Part shown: positions 21,601-32,324 of the stretch, piece by piece
How the letters are laid out: each line of letters opens with the position of its first letter
Position numbering within the stretch: the first letter of the stretch is position 1
Assembly: GCA_051294375.1 (NCBI GenBank)
Contig: CM119264.1
Location: 3,143,575-3,207,574 of the forward strand
Reading direction: 5' to 3'
Origin: Paraspadella gotoi
Lineage: Eukaryota > Chaetognatha
DNA: 64,000 nt
Translations under genes and position numbers: made by a program
Notes under the pieces: generated by a model
Databases searched by the model: none
Seen by the model: the letters and a program-made list of their open reading frames with translations, nothing else
Told to the model about the DNA's origin: nothing

Positions 21601-23229
21601 GTTAATTTGAATCCTTATTTCGCTTTATTTTCATTTTTAATCCCTTTGCGAGTTTTCACTCCTGCAATGACTGTCGCGTTGATGAAGGATCTGCTTCTTG
21701 GCTGTGAACTGCGGCGGCAACTAGATCGAACGCTGCTCCGCGCTCCCCGGAGGTCGGATGAAGGATTGCAGCTTCTGCTACAGTCCAACTTGAATCTTTT
21801 TCTTTATTCGTTTATGTTTCTCTTGAAAAAACAAAATGCAATGCTTCATAACTATTATATTATTGGATGGGGTCTGCAGCCGTTGATTTTTGTCAAATCC
21901 GCCATTTTGATTTTCTTTGGAAGCCGTCGACCGAGTGATCCACGTTATTTTACCACAAAAGGAATCATCAACAGGATGGGATGGGAAAAGGCAGTTTTTC
22001 CTGGCAATATCACCTTCTTACCGGATGAAGGAATGTTACCAAAAAACTACCGTATTTACAATGCTTTTCATTTGGGAAATTATTTTATTTTTAACATTCC
22101 TCACATAACGTTTTTGATACTTCTCATGATTGACGTTGCCTTGGGATCTTTGTGCAGCTTTTTTGTTTTATACTTAAAAAATATATTTTGGAAATACTTG
22201 TTGGCTTCAATAACTCAGTTGATTTTGATTGTACTTATCTATATGAACATGTATGCCTCGATACGATATATAAATTTGTTTTCTTTCTTTTGGGTTAGTC
22301 TACCTTGGACTAAAAAACCGCAAATTCCATATTTGGGAGATTGGATGGTAGAAAGGTCGTTATTAACACGTTCAATTTTAGAGAAAACTGCCATTGATTC
22401 AATGTGGTATCATTATGCATTTCTGAATGTATTTTTAATTTTAAGTCCCATATTTCTGTATGTCTTTATTTTCTTTCAACTTGAAAAAATATTAGTAAAA
22501 TCGCCAGTTTTGAATTATGGTTCAAAGGTCATTTTTAGTCTTTCAGTGTTTAGTGTTTTATCCTCTAAGGTTTGGAAATACGACATAGAAAAAGTTATTA
22601 TAAAGGAGTATGCAAAGTATTGCCAAGTAGAAAGTAGACATAATAGGGCGCTTCTTACCTTTAAGTCCATCCCATATCGCTACTCTATGTGGCTAATTTT
22701 GGTGGAAGAAAATTATTTTGTAATTTTTACTTTGTCCCTGATGCCGATACTAACTGTTGTTATGCGTGTAATTTTTAGTAAAATAAACAACAACAACAAT
22801 AACAAAATATCCTGGAAAATAATAATTTTTTTGTTTGGATTTTTATTTTACGGATCAATTTATTTATATTTGAGCCAATCCTCACAACTTAGAACCCATG
22901 CTAATTTATCGTCCAATTTTGAAAATCTTATCAAATATTCAGATTATTTTCCTACTATCCACTTTAGCGAGTTGTTAATCTATTCGCCTGTGTATCAAGT
23001 GGCAAAATCTTTGTACGACGAACAGTTTTGTGAAGTTTATAATAAAATGAAAAAAAGGCTAACAAATTTGAATATCTCTTCGGTTTCAAAAACAATCGAT
23101 TCTCTTCTCATGATATTTTTTGAAAATATGACAAACATTGTCAGTTTGAAAATGTATAAAGAGAATGTCAACTTGTACATTCTGGTTTTTGTCCTAATTC
23201 CGCTATTGCTTATTCTTTGCAATGATTAA
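18673..23229 (+). CDS. XK-related-like multi-pass membrane protein, copy D (4 exons, 821 aa)
   Basis: Exons: 18673-19027, 20587-20820, 21191-21335, 21498-23229 (355+234+145+1732 nt = 822 codons including stop). Junction phases are 1, 1 and 2 and all match. Donors: AAAG|GTACAA, AAAG|GTAGTT, CAG|GTATTT; acceptors: CTCTTACAG, TTTCAAAAG, CGCTTAAG. Homology to A/C spans the length: DLLTDIRTT; FESFPQLIFQ (the XKR-like signature); Cys-rich MQTNIECEC against TQTSKPCTC; GIINRMGWEKAV against GIIDHKRWERII; LGNYFIFNIPHITFLILLMID against VGNYKFLDPTHLRILLMLN. Roughly 12 hydrophobic segments are visible. AATAAA at 23251-23256 fits polyadenylation. Intron positions differ from A/B/C. It sits in the spacer of the A/B inverted duplication. 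Substrate and function are unknown; scramblase-type activity is inference from distant similarity. Confidence 0.8.
19486..20000. mobile_element. Fold-back element with hammerhead ribozymes, in intron 1 of D
   Basis: The inverted arms both contain GGACATGTTTCGGCTCTTG or its complement (19502-19540 and 19885-19915). The interior has CT microsatellites at 19711-19735 and 19820-19845 and a conserved phrase GTCCTCACCTTC. The right end is ACAACGAAACGAAAGGATCA. The short, intron-less structure with self-cleaving motifs is reminiscent of Penelope-like pseudo-LTRs or retrozymes. Confidence 0.55.
19872..19917 (+). ncRNA. Hammerhead ribozyme, best preserved copy
   Basis: Stem I 5' strand CAAACG, CUGACGA box at 19878-19884, stem II GGCUU/GAGCC closing GAACAA, GAAA at 19902-19905, ultra-short stem III AC-AU-GU, cleavage position after C19911, and stem I 3' strand CGUUAA pairing with AACG. 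All core nucleotides fit the hammerhead consensus (CUGANGA, GAAA, UH). Minimal stem III is typical of retroelement-borne hammerheads that work best as dimers. Activity is not shown. Confidence 0.65.
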
Positions 23230-23699
23230 GATTCAAACATCTTTGGTCCAAATAAAGAAAATTAGCCTGACATTGTCTGACAAATCTTTTTTTTTCAGTA
23301 TTAAAAATAAATATTTCTAAAGAACGCAATAAACATTTTAGGATTGGTACTTATGGTTTGCATCTAAGTCTATAAATAAGATATTTTAAGTTATGTTTCC
23401 ATTTATTATTAAATGTAATACCGAGATATCTCAATAGTTAATCTAAATGTCAATGTAAGCGAAAAGATTGTTTATGGAGCGATTAACTCATTATCAATAC
23501 TATTCAAAGGTTGAAAATGTTGTAACATGAGAATGTAAAATGTATGTATAAAAAATATATAAATAAAACAAATTATATTGTAAGTTAATTGGGTGAGTCC
23601 GATTCCCTAAGAAAGAAAAACTGAGGTAAGGTCGATTAGAGTGTGGATGAAGCAAGCATGGAGGGTTAGTGACAAACTAAGCAATGCAGACGAAAGGTA

Positions 23700-23920
23700 A
23701 AGCAATCAAAGGGAGGGTCGCGAGAATAGATCGCCTGAAGGGGTGGGGGGCAGAGGGGTAACTGAGTGGTAGGAATTTTTCCGTGGTCGGATAGAAAACT
23801 GATGGGTCTGTTTGGGGCATTGAGGGGGCTTGAAAGGCATAGAAGGGGTTGAAGTCATAGAGGGGGTTGAGGGTATTGAGTGAGTTGAGGGCATTGAGGA
23901 GGTTGAAAATTCTCTCATGT
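23700..23920. repeat. Degenerate 18-21-bp minisatellite
   Basis: GGGGGTTGAGGGTATTGAG-like units in about 23815-23905. They give a Ser-Thr-Pro-Ser-Met repeat on the minus strand, which is not a gene. DNA between 23260 and 23700 shows nothing recognisable. Confidence 0.55.
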
Positions 23921-24039
23921 AGTCAGCGCTTTTCGACTCAGAAACGATCGAAAAGTCGCTGTGACTGATTTAGGTGATCGAAAAGTCGAATTCAACTCAA
24001 TTCCAGTTGAATGCGAGGAGAAGAATGAATTCATTACAC

Positions 24040-24400
24040 ACTTTAATTTCGAGATCAAGAGAGGAATTATTGTAAAACTAATTGTGAATTTAATATTTAT
24101 GAATTCAATGAAACAAATTTCCCTTAATAATTATTTTAATATTAGTAAGAGAAAGTGAATTCAACGTTAATGAATTTAATGAAACTAATTTCTTTGTTTT
24201 ATTTTTTATTATTATAATGAATTAATAAATGAATAAATAATTGATAATTATTTTAATATTAGTAAAAGATGGTAAATTCAATGTTTACGAATTCAATAAA
24301 ACAAATTTTTTTTATAAATGATTTCAATATCAATGACAGAAAATGATTTCAATGTTTATGAATTCAATTAAACAGAAACAGATTGAATAGTTGTTGGTAA
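24040..24400. repeat. Degenerate AT-rich tandem repeat (GAATTCAATG-type)
   Basis: Three to four imperfect units carry TGAATTCAA, AATTTCxTTxATAATTATTTTAAT and ATTAGTAA at roughly 75-110 bp spacing. No coding content. Confidence 0.45.
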
Positions 24401-24774
24401 TGATTACATTATTATTAAAAGTAAGTTAAGGTTATGATAAATTAAGGTTAAGAATATAGTGAAATTTATTGCAAATGAAGAAGAAAGGTAATGTTTGTGC
24501 CTCTGTAGTTTCGTTGGCTGACTTTAGTTCTTATTTAAATAACGTTCAGTTTTTGGAACAGGTTGGTACATTTATTCATCAAAAAACAATTTGGCGACGA
24601 GGAACGGAGATAAAATGTTTGTTTCATAAAAACGAGGTGTGAAATTAATTATTTAATTTCGAGGTTAAAAATATAAAAACGTGAGTATAAAATCAATTAA
24701 AAATAAACCCCAATGGCGAGTTAAAAACGTTAAACGTTCTAGAGGCAACGACTTTCTCTCTCTAAAGTTAAAAA

Positions 24775-25009
24775 TGAAGAGACAGTAATTATTGATAAGT
24801 GTTAATGACAGAACCGTTCAATATAAGCAGTCCCTGAGCTTCGGATCAGGCTGTAACACCACGTTACAGGCGGGTTAAGCGCCCCGTCCCTCTTAACTGC
24901 CAGACGACCACCGGGCTAGAACCCCGGACCTTTTGGGTTGGGAGGCGAATGACTTGCCTCCGGCACCAATGGCCGCTGACGAACGGTTGGTGGATTTTAG
25001 TCCACCATA
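24775..25009 (-). mobile_element. Solo TRIM LTR (T4) with AAAA duplication
   Basis: A complete 235-bp LTR (TGAAGAGACAGTAATTATTG to TTTTAGTCCACCATA) is flanked by AAAA at 24771-24774 and 25010-25013. It has no internal region, as left by recombination between two LTRs. Confidence 0.75.
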
Positions 25010-25109
25010 AAAATAAGACGGATACCAATTGTCCCCCTTTTTTCCCCCTTTCTTCACGACTGAATCAGTTGTAAAACTTTTCCCTATTATTTGGGCCGTC
25101 TCGATCGCG

Positions 25110-25194
25110 ATGTCGTCCGCCGGTGACTCCGCGGACGTTGAACTTTCATTCCGCTCGGGAACGCACGCGTCGGCCGCCACGAGCGTCAAAACAG
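25110..25194 (+). CDS. Orphan first-exon-like stretch
   Basis: A GC-rich ATG-initiated reading frame of 28 codons (MSSAGDSADVELSFRSG onward) ends at a perfect donor, AAACAG|GTAAGT. Composition is unlike the neighbouring AT-rich DNA. A Helitron-like element begins only 14 bp downstream (25208). No matching downstream exon was found, so it may be a decayed or interrupted gene start or chance. Confidence 0.2.
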
Positions 25195-25207
25195 GTAAGT
25201 TAAAGCT

Positions 25208-25965
25208 AACAAGTTTGAGCAAACAATATCGGATCTGCCTACGATAATTAAGCGGTAATCAGCTAATCAGATGATAAATCACAATATTTTTTAAAATTTT
25301 TTTCAACTCGCATCATTTTTTCCACTCACATTATTTTTTAAACTCACATCATTTTTTCAATTTTCATCATTTTTACAATTTGCATCATTTTTTTTAACTT
25401 GCATTTTTTTTTAACTTGCATCATTTTTTTAACTTTCATCATTTTTTCAACTTGCATAATTTTTTTAACTTGCATAATTTTTTTAACTTGCATCATTTTT
25501 TTAAATTGCATCATTTTTTCATTAATTAATTAAATAATTAATAAATTAATTAAAATATTATTAGTAATCATAAATAATAAAGATTCAAGTAAATGTGACT
25601 TATGTTTTTTCCATTTATATCTAGCTTCTTCACACACTTTCCTACCCGCACACAAAATTTCATCTCAATCTATTAATTCAATTATGATTAATTCGAGTAA
25701 TTATGGGTTAAAATAAGTAGAGAGATTCAAGTAAATGTGACTCATATTTTTTTTATTTAAACTCATTTCCAATCGCACGTTTCCACCAAAACTTTATATC
25801 AAGCTTCGTCACACACTTTCCTACCCACACACAAAATTTCATCTCAATCTATCCATTCAATTATGATTAATTAAAGTAATTATTGGTTAAAGTAAGTAAA
25901 AAGATTTTAGTAAATGCGACTTATTTTTTTTCTATTTAAACTCATTTCCACTCGCGCGATTTTAT
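25208..25965 (+). mobile_element. Helitron-like element, 3'-truncated
   Basis: It carries the family 5' end (CAAGTTTGAGCAAACAATATCGG), an 18-bp array of about 12 units (25300-25515), an ATTAATTA block and three tandem copies of the CATTTAAACTCATTTCCA/TTCxTCACACACTTTCC module (about 25605, 25740, 25925). The final copy stops at CACTCGCGCGATTTTATG, so the GACA tract and hairpin are missing. Confidence 0.6.
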
Positions 25966-26389
25966 GTACTATTGAAAATGTTTGAGAATAAAATAATAGA
26001 AAATAATTTTAAATATAGTACTAAAGGTTTTTTTTGTTTATATTTTTGAAGATACTTTTAACATATCTTCTCACAGCTAGTCAGTTAAATTTGCTTAAAT
26101 TTCACTCTCGCAAGAAGCGTTCCTTTTACACATGGTTACTTGATAGGTCTTATTGTTGTCTATTGAACCGCTTTTACTTTCTTATCACGCAATAACATCC
26201 ATAAGTGACCATGTGACACTCTCAGTACACATTGAAAAATATGGCACATAATCTTTCTTTTAAGTATTAACTTGTAATGATCAGTACTACAAGAGTTATT
26301 TTCATAGATTTTCTGGTCATGTGCGTGACTTGACATGTATTACACTATTACAGTGAACTTCTGAAGCGACGGATTTTGAAAAAGGAACG

Positions 26390-26690
26390 TGTGGCGGTAT
26401 ATTTACACCGCCTCACATCTACCATCGTTTAGCCAATCCCATTGGCTCAGAGGGGGAATGCGCCATCCCAAGCATTGCGTTCAATCCCCAGTCCTAATGA
26501 CTTCCCAGTGTTGGCAAAGCAAGACCATCCTCAGGTAACCGCGTTAGTGACAAGAGGCATCACTGACGATGGGCATCCTCCAAAGCCGACAGTGAGTTGC
26601 CCCATCCCAATGGGCATCACAGGCAACCCGCCTGCCTCCATACTGATTACGAACTGTGATTAGCTTACACAAAAGTCAGCGGGGGTTTTT
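26390..26690 (+). mobile_element. SINE-like element, family 2
   Basis: It begins GTGGCGGTATATTTACACCG. It has TTGGCTCAGAGGGGG (pol III A-box-like) followed 30 bp later by GCGTTCAATCCCC (B-box-like), then a 200-bp non-tRNA body. The second copy at about 54990-55249 is inverted and clearly related along its length, which defines the boundaries. No coding capacity is expected; the 73-codon frame here is incidental. Confidence 0.55.
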
Positions 26691-26969
26691 ATCATCTGCC
26701 GTATATATCACTTTCAACGCATCTATTCTAAATTAAAATAAATATATTGGAACGATCGTCCCGCCATTGAATTTGCTATTTTTCATGATCCAAGTAAAAG
26801 GATAGATATAACGTCAGAGGGCAACGCCCTTATCTCCATGACATCTATTTCTAAAGTAAAAAACAAAAAAACTTTCTTTCATTTATAATTTTTAGCAAAG
26901 ATTCAATTAGTTAGTTTGCTAACTTTTTTACTAATAGGAAAGTAGAAAGTTCTTAACTGAGCTAAAAAA

Positions 26970-27330
26970 AAAACAAGAATGGTAATTCCAATGTGTTGCG
27001 CCACAGTGACTTTATTTTCATGTGTAATTGACTTTGATCACATGATATGACATGACGAAAAAACTTTCATGACATGCACTGCATCAAATTTATGTCTTCT
27101 ATTTTTTATAGTTTTAGGAATTCTTGCTTTAGAAGTCCCTTAGATTAGAGGTTTTTTTCTGTCTTAATAAATGAGCAACCAACTATAGGCAAATTATATG
27201 CATTTTTAATGTTAGTGGGGTTGACCAATGTACAGACATACCAAAAGACTGACAAACTAACTGACGGACTGACAGATCGACCAAAAAGTAACATGCTTCG
27301 TGACTATTAGCGGCGCAACTAAAAATGAAA
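26970..27330 (+). repeat. Dispersed fragment shared with intron 1 of A and C
   Basis: It matches 52095-52440 (gene C intron 1) and, inverted, parts of 9550-9810 (gene A intron 1). Shared phrases are ATGTGTTGCGCCxCAGTGAC, AACATGACATGACATG-like, GTTTTAGGAATTC, AAATGAGCAACCAACTATAG and a GACAGACCGAC-type tract. It may be a mobile repeat rather than a leftover of a fifth gene copy, since no exon accompanies it. Confidence 0.5.
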
Positions 27331-27676
27331 AAAGAAACAGACACCCGAAATAAGTAATTTCAGAAAAAAGACGATGACGACAAGAGTTTAAGATATAAGA
27401 AGTTTAAGATATAGAGTCGCAAAAATCCTAGTCATTTTTGTCCAAGATGGAATTGTTTTTCTTTTTTTTTTTAAATATGTTTTACAAGTGGTTAATGTTG
27501 TAACTGTTGGTTAGACACAAATATTATCTTGGTCATCCTGATTTTTTTGTTGGAACATATTTGCTGGATTTGAGTCGTCAATTTTGTTATTATTTGTGTT
27601 TTCTTATCTGTTTTTGTTTTGGCAGTAATAACAGTATAACTAATTCAATTTTTAAAAACTTATTGTATAATTAGAT

Positions 27677-27925
27677 AGAGATTACACATGGGAGTAAAGG
27701 TACAGTATTTTTATTTATGACCAATATTTTGATCCATTGGACAGATCATCTTCAGGGCCAAATGAGTAAGTTAATAGACAGAGCAAAAAAAGAAGAGAGA
27801 GGGAGAGAGGAGAGAGAGTGACCAAAATCAGGGATTAATCCCTGAAGATGATCTGTCCAATGGATCGAAATATTGGTCATAAATAAAAATACTGTACCTG
27901 TACTACCATGTGTAATCTCTAATTC
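27677..27925. mobile_element. Fold-back element with hammerhead-like motif, second family
   Basis: The arms are long inverted repeats: TAGAGATTACACATGG and GTACAGTATTTTTATTTATG on the left recur complemented on the right. The spacer is short and (AG)-rich. The right arm contains CTGAAGA, then GATC-loop-GATC, then GAAA (27842-27870), the arrangement of a hammerhead core. The left arm carries the same on the minus strand with GAAA changed to AAAA. Pairing of stem I is not evident. Confidence 0.5.
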
Positions 27926-28039
27926 ATTATCTTGGTACATGCAATGACTCTCAAAGAATTTTTGTATAATATTACGCATTATTAGTTCTGTGGACCAGTA
28001 GAACATCTTATTCATTCACGTCTGTTTAAAAGTCCATGT

Positions 28040-30355
28040 AAAAAGGAAAATTGACAAAACTGCCAGACATTAAATGTGAATCCAATAAAAATCTAATCCC
28101 TGCATACAAAAATTTATCCCTGAGTCACAAGGTTGCTATAAATGAATTCGCAATGCTTGAATTCTTGATAAATTGCTTTTTTTTTCCTTCTTTCTTTAAG
28201 GCATTTTCCTGCCTCTGAACATTAACTATTTTTCTTACTAGCCTTCTTTCTTTCATTCTTGATAACTTGCTTTTATGGAGGTCCATGACATAGAGAGGAG
28301 GGAGACATTTATTATGAATGAGGTAAAACATTTGAGAGACATAACAGTGAAAATGTTGAAACATAGGCAATAACGTGATGTGTATAGTTTGAAGGTTGAA
28401 ACAGTTGTCTCTCATGGCTTCGGCCACGATGGAAGAAACCTGTTAAAGCCCGGGACGATGAGACCAATGACCTGAGGTCTGAGGTCATGTGGTTGTTGAG
28501 GGAAAAGAGAGAGAGAGAGTTGAGCTAGCTCGGCCTCATCCCACCCTCAAGTCGCATCTCCAGAAAGAGGCACTCTGGTGTCATATCAATGAAGATTTGC
28601 TGACAGGTGATCTTGCACCAAAGAGATGATGCTGATGTACGAAATTATTTAAATCCAAATCCATGAGCTGAGGAATTAAAAGAGAATGATAGCCTCGGGA
28701 GTTTCAGCGGCATCTGTGGCGTTTGCAGCCATCCATCATGCAGTGGAGTTGCAGCTGGAACTTGAAAACATTGCGCTGGCCTTTCCACAGATGTAATGTT
28801 TATCGATTTCGTGGACATTTTTTTATAAGATTTCATAGACGTTTCATTGCACTGAATTTTTAAAAGTTTCTCTCTCTCTATTTATCTGATTGATTGATTG
28901 ATTGATGGTTAATTTGGATAAATGATTGATAAATTTTTTAATTGATTAATTTAGAAATCTGTTAATCATAATGTTATGATCTAGTTATGATTAGTAATGT
29001 TTCTCTCTCTATTTATTTATGGATTTTCTTGTCACATTCGTCGCACATTCCATCTGATTAGCTACTTACTGCTAAATTATTGTAGGCAGATCTGACATTT
29101 TTTGCTCAAACTTGTAAAATCTAATAATAAACAGGAAACTTGATCTTTTATGACCTTAACCTGGTGGATGACAGTGTTCCATTCAACATCTTTGTAAAAA
29201 ATATTGGGTAAATACTTAATCTTTAAAATATTTTAGTGCTAAATAAACAAGTAAGGGAATGATAGGGCTATTAACACTGACAGAGGGGCTGGGCAGTAGG
29301 CTGAAACAGGTTGAAAACTAGAAGTTCTCTCAAATGAATAATGGTAAAGTGACTGTTAGAGAATATAAAAAAAAATTATTTTAAAAAATTATTTCAGTAA
29401 TAATTAAAAAGATTTTTTTAATTTTTTTGGATAGATTCTGATAGAGCTTTAAAAGTTAGATAAAGGTTATTAATACAAATTTTTAAAATTTTTTGGTTTT
29501 ATTGATAAAAAATTTTAAAAACCCATAAAATTCAGCCAATGATGATGATGATAATGAAATTTTAACGTTTTTTGGGTTTTTAACCAATTTCTTGTCAAAA
29601 TTTTAAAAAATTGTAGTACTAACTTTCATTTAACTTTTCAAGCTTTATAAGAATCCGTTCTTAAAAAATAATTAAAAAAAAAAAAATTTTATCATTTGTC
29701 ATATATTAATAAATATTTAAAAGCTTCAGTGCAACAACCCAATGAACTAATTCAAAAAGTTGCCTTGAAAATCGATTTAGTAATAGAAGGAAAAAAAAAT
29801 TTTTCTGAAAGAATTAGAAGTTATAAAAAGTGTTCAACTTTGGCCCACCTTACTGGGCAGCCTATTCACTTTTTAATAGAGTTCAATGAAAGTCTTAAAC
29901 AAAAGAGAGATTCATGTTTTTTTCTTAATATATTTAACTTGTTATTATTTTTAAAAGCTTTGTTATAATTCTTTAATCATTCATATTAGTCTAAACTATT
30001 ATATTAAATGGTTGTTATAGATAAAAACAAAATTTAAGCACAAAATCTTAATAAAATGATCTGTCGCCGGCAGCTAATTTGCATATTTTGATTTTTCCAA
30101 ACTGCGGCCAACAAACTGAACAAATTGGAAAAAAAGTAGTAAACCATGTTTAGTAATAGAAAATGCAACTTATTGCCGAGTACAGTTTCAAAATTTGGAC
30201 TTGACCTAAATAGCCCCCATCTAATTTATATACATAAATTCATTATATATGACTAGCTTTAATTCATTTTACACTATTGTCACTTGCCTTATAACAGATA
30301 TTGTATGTTGCTAATTTCCAGGTCATCAAAATCCTAAATTTCTTTATATCTTAAC
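28040..30355 (+). repeat. Upstream part of the B arm of the inverted duplication
   Basis: Read in reverse complement, 28060-28410 matches 13240-14190 (minus the TRIM), and 28830-29296 plus 29853-30355 match 10426-11420. The section 28440-28810 has no counterpart in arm A, where Helitron-like and fold-back insertions stand instead. No gene is supported within it; frames in 28125-28836 are short and lack family similarity. Confidence 0.6.
29297..29852. mobile_element. hAT-like MITE with 8-bp duplication and paralogous empty site
   Basis: The element is bracketed by CTGGGCAG at 29289-29296 and 29853-29860. Arm A (near 10930-10942) carries a single CTGGGCAG at the same point, so the empty site is known. 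Ends are weakly inverted (TAGGCTGAAACAGGTTGAA against TAAGGTGGGCCAAAGTTGAA). It is 556 bp, AT-rich and without transposase. The 90-codon frame 29696-29968 crosses its right boundary and is spurious. Confidence 0.75.
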
Positions 30356-31047
30356 ATGGAGAATCAAAAATCATAATGGCCGCTTTGGTTATTGTTCTTT
30401 CTCAGCATTTTTGACACATCACTGATTTGTTAACAATGATCAGATTCTACCAAAGAGAATTTTTCATGGAGCAACTCGTTGGAATTGCTATGGGCATCGT
30501 GCTTTTTGTTCACAACAGCGTTTCTGGTGGGCGAATCTGGCGAACATTATCCACCAATCAATCATTGTATCCACGACTCAGTTCTGGCATTTGGAGAAAA
30601 TTTGGAACTTGTGGTCTATGCGTCTTTGGACTTGGAAATGTTTTATTTTATTTGGATGAGCGTCTTGACCACTACAAACATCGCAATGCCCAGTCTGCAA
30701 TATTGATGTCATCAAAAATGTCCTTCATCACATCCCTTGATTTTCTGCACATCTTCTTTGAATCTTTTCCTCAATTTTTGCTTCAGGCTTTAGCAATTAT
30801 TTTGGCCTTGACAAGTGGAACCACTGAGCAGTGTTTTCGAGTACTCGGGTAAATCAGTATTTGGAAATATACATATACGAAAAAAAGTTCAACACATTTT
30901 TTATACTATAAACATTGAGTTGACCTTTTTTTCATTGCGTTTTTAGATTTACTAAATGTTTTTTAGATTTTTAGATTTTTTAGATTTCCTAGAGAAAAAA
31001 CCCTAAGTTTCCTAAGTAGTTAACATACAACAATTTTTTTATTGAAA

Positions 31048-31054
<7 letters not shown>

Positions 31055-31096
<42 letters not shown>
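31055..31096. repeat. (ATT)n microsatellite
   Basis: About 14 trinucleotide units in intron 1 of B, giving a poly-Tyr or poly-Asn frame that is not coding. Confidence 0.9.
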
Positions 31097-31097
<1 letters not shown>

Positions 31098-31130
31098 CAA
31101 GGTGTTGCACCACATTACTTCTCTTTTTAC

Positions 31131-31342
31131 TTTTCAACTCGCATCATTTTTTCAACTCGCATCATTTTTTCAACTTGCATCATTATTTGAACTCGCATCA
31201 TTATTTGAACTCGCATCATTATTTCAACTCGCATCATTATTTCAACTCGCATCATTATTTCAACTCGCATCATTATTTCAACTCGCATCTTTATTTCAAC
31301 TCGCATCTTTATTTCAACTCGCATCATTTTTTCAACATGACA
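31131..31342 (+). repeat. 18-bp tandem array (CAACTCGCATCATTATTT-type)
   Basis: Twelve highly homogeneous 18-bp units, the youngest-looking array of this class in the window. It belongs to the 5' part of a Helitron-like element whose 3' part continues at about 32325, after a fold-back insertion. The six-residue periodic frames (SHHYFN, ASLFQL, on both strands) are by-products. Confidence 0.85.
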
Positions 31343-31349
31343 ATTCCAT

Positions 31350-31483
31350 CTAGAGAAAAACAAAGTTTTTATTAGTTTTCAACGAATTTGTTTTTATTAA
31401 ACAGACATGTTTCGGCTTTGGTATTCAAGCCTTCTTCAGTGTTTTTAGTTTGTGAATTGGACAAAATATTGTGCAAAAGAAGA

Positions 31484-31527
<44 letters not shown>

Positions 31528-32324
31528 GAGTTAAAGTTTCCAACAAAGTGGTGAGACAGAATAGTGGTCAGAGGTGAGGACAGGGTAAGTTGAACACAGA
31601 TTGAGTGAGTTTTTGAAAAAGAAATGAAATTTGTTAGAGAGAAAGAGAGAGAGAGAGATTGACTCAACAGGGATAAATAAATAATTAAAATATACATTGT
31701 GCAATGTACAACAGTGATAAATGTTTAAAAACTGAAAAAGATTGGTGAGAATTTTTAACAATTGTAAAAGAGTGAATAAATAATTCAATATATGTACTAA
31801 TTAGCTAAAAAGAAAATTTGGTGAAATGTGAAATTGAAAAGTGAAAGAAAGTTTAGTTTATATTTTAATGCTATATAAGAACCTAAGAAACTGAAATTTA
31901 AGGAGTAAGAAAGAGCTCAAAATGAGCTGGCCCCCCTTGGTTGTGCAAAGGAAGGACATAGGGGATGGTGACGGGTCATTGGCGCGTCAATGGCTGAGAG
32001 GAGAGTGTGACCGAACTTGTAAGTGTTGGAGTGGGGACTGAGCCAGAAGGAAAGATCCCCAGGGCCACTCTTATGTCTCTTTGGCCTGATACGCCTGCCG
32101 ACTGCCCTCGTCTCGCCTGCTGGCGAGGTGGGCGGTTGTCCGTTCTTGCCGCTTTAGCGACAGGAGTGGTGGACTCCTCTCCCTCCTCCTGAAGCGGTCG
32201 TTTTGGGCGACGCCCAGTCACCAGAGAAAGGGACTGAGTTGCTGCATTTGAGGGAGAGGCCTCGCCTGTCGATTGCTTTGTTTTTCTCTAAATCATTTAC
32301 AACGAAAATAAAGGATTATCACAT
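31350..32324. mobile_element. Hammerhead fold-back element, large copy
   Basis: The ends are TAGAGAAAAACAAAG (31350-31364) and its complement CTTTGTTTTTCTCTA (32275-32289), with a tail ACGAAAATAAAGGATTAT. The left arm holds a hammerhead on the minus strand. The interior shares AG arrays and GTGAGGACAGGGTAAGTT with 49200-49260. A GC-rich segment 31976-32280 reads on the minus strand as a basic, proline-rich frame of about 90-100 codons (RRPKRPLQEEGEES) that may be a remnant of a retroelement protein; no known domain is recognised. Confidence 0.55.
31399..31444 (-). ncRNA. Hammerhead ribozyme (minus strand)
   Basis: Read on the minus strand: stem I AAACA, box CUGAAGA (31439-31433), stem II GGCUU/AAGCC with perfect pairing, GAAA, stem III AC-AU-GU, cleavage after GUC, then UGUUU, which pairs fully with AAACA. 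This is the copy with the best stem I. Core residues are intact. Confidence 0.65.

Noticed and set aside
29696-29968. 90-codon frame upstream of B
   Set aside because: It crosses the right boundary of a MITE with a known empty site, so it did not exist before the insertion.
31131-31342. CRISPR-like array
   Set aside because: Units are contiguous 18-mers without unique spacers, in a eukaryotic intron.
31042-31375. Poly-Tyr / ASLFQL / SHHYFN repeat proteins on both strands
   Set aside because: Microsatellite plus 18-bp array; both strands open because the unit is a multiple of three without stops.
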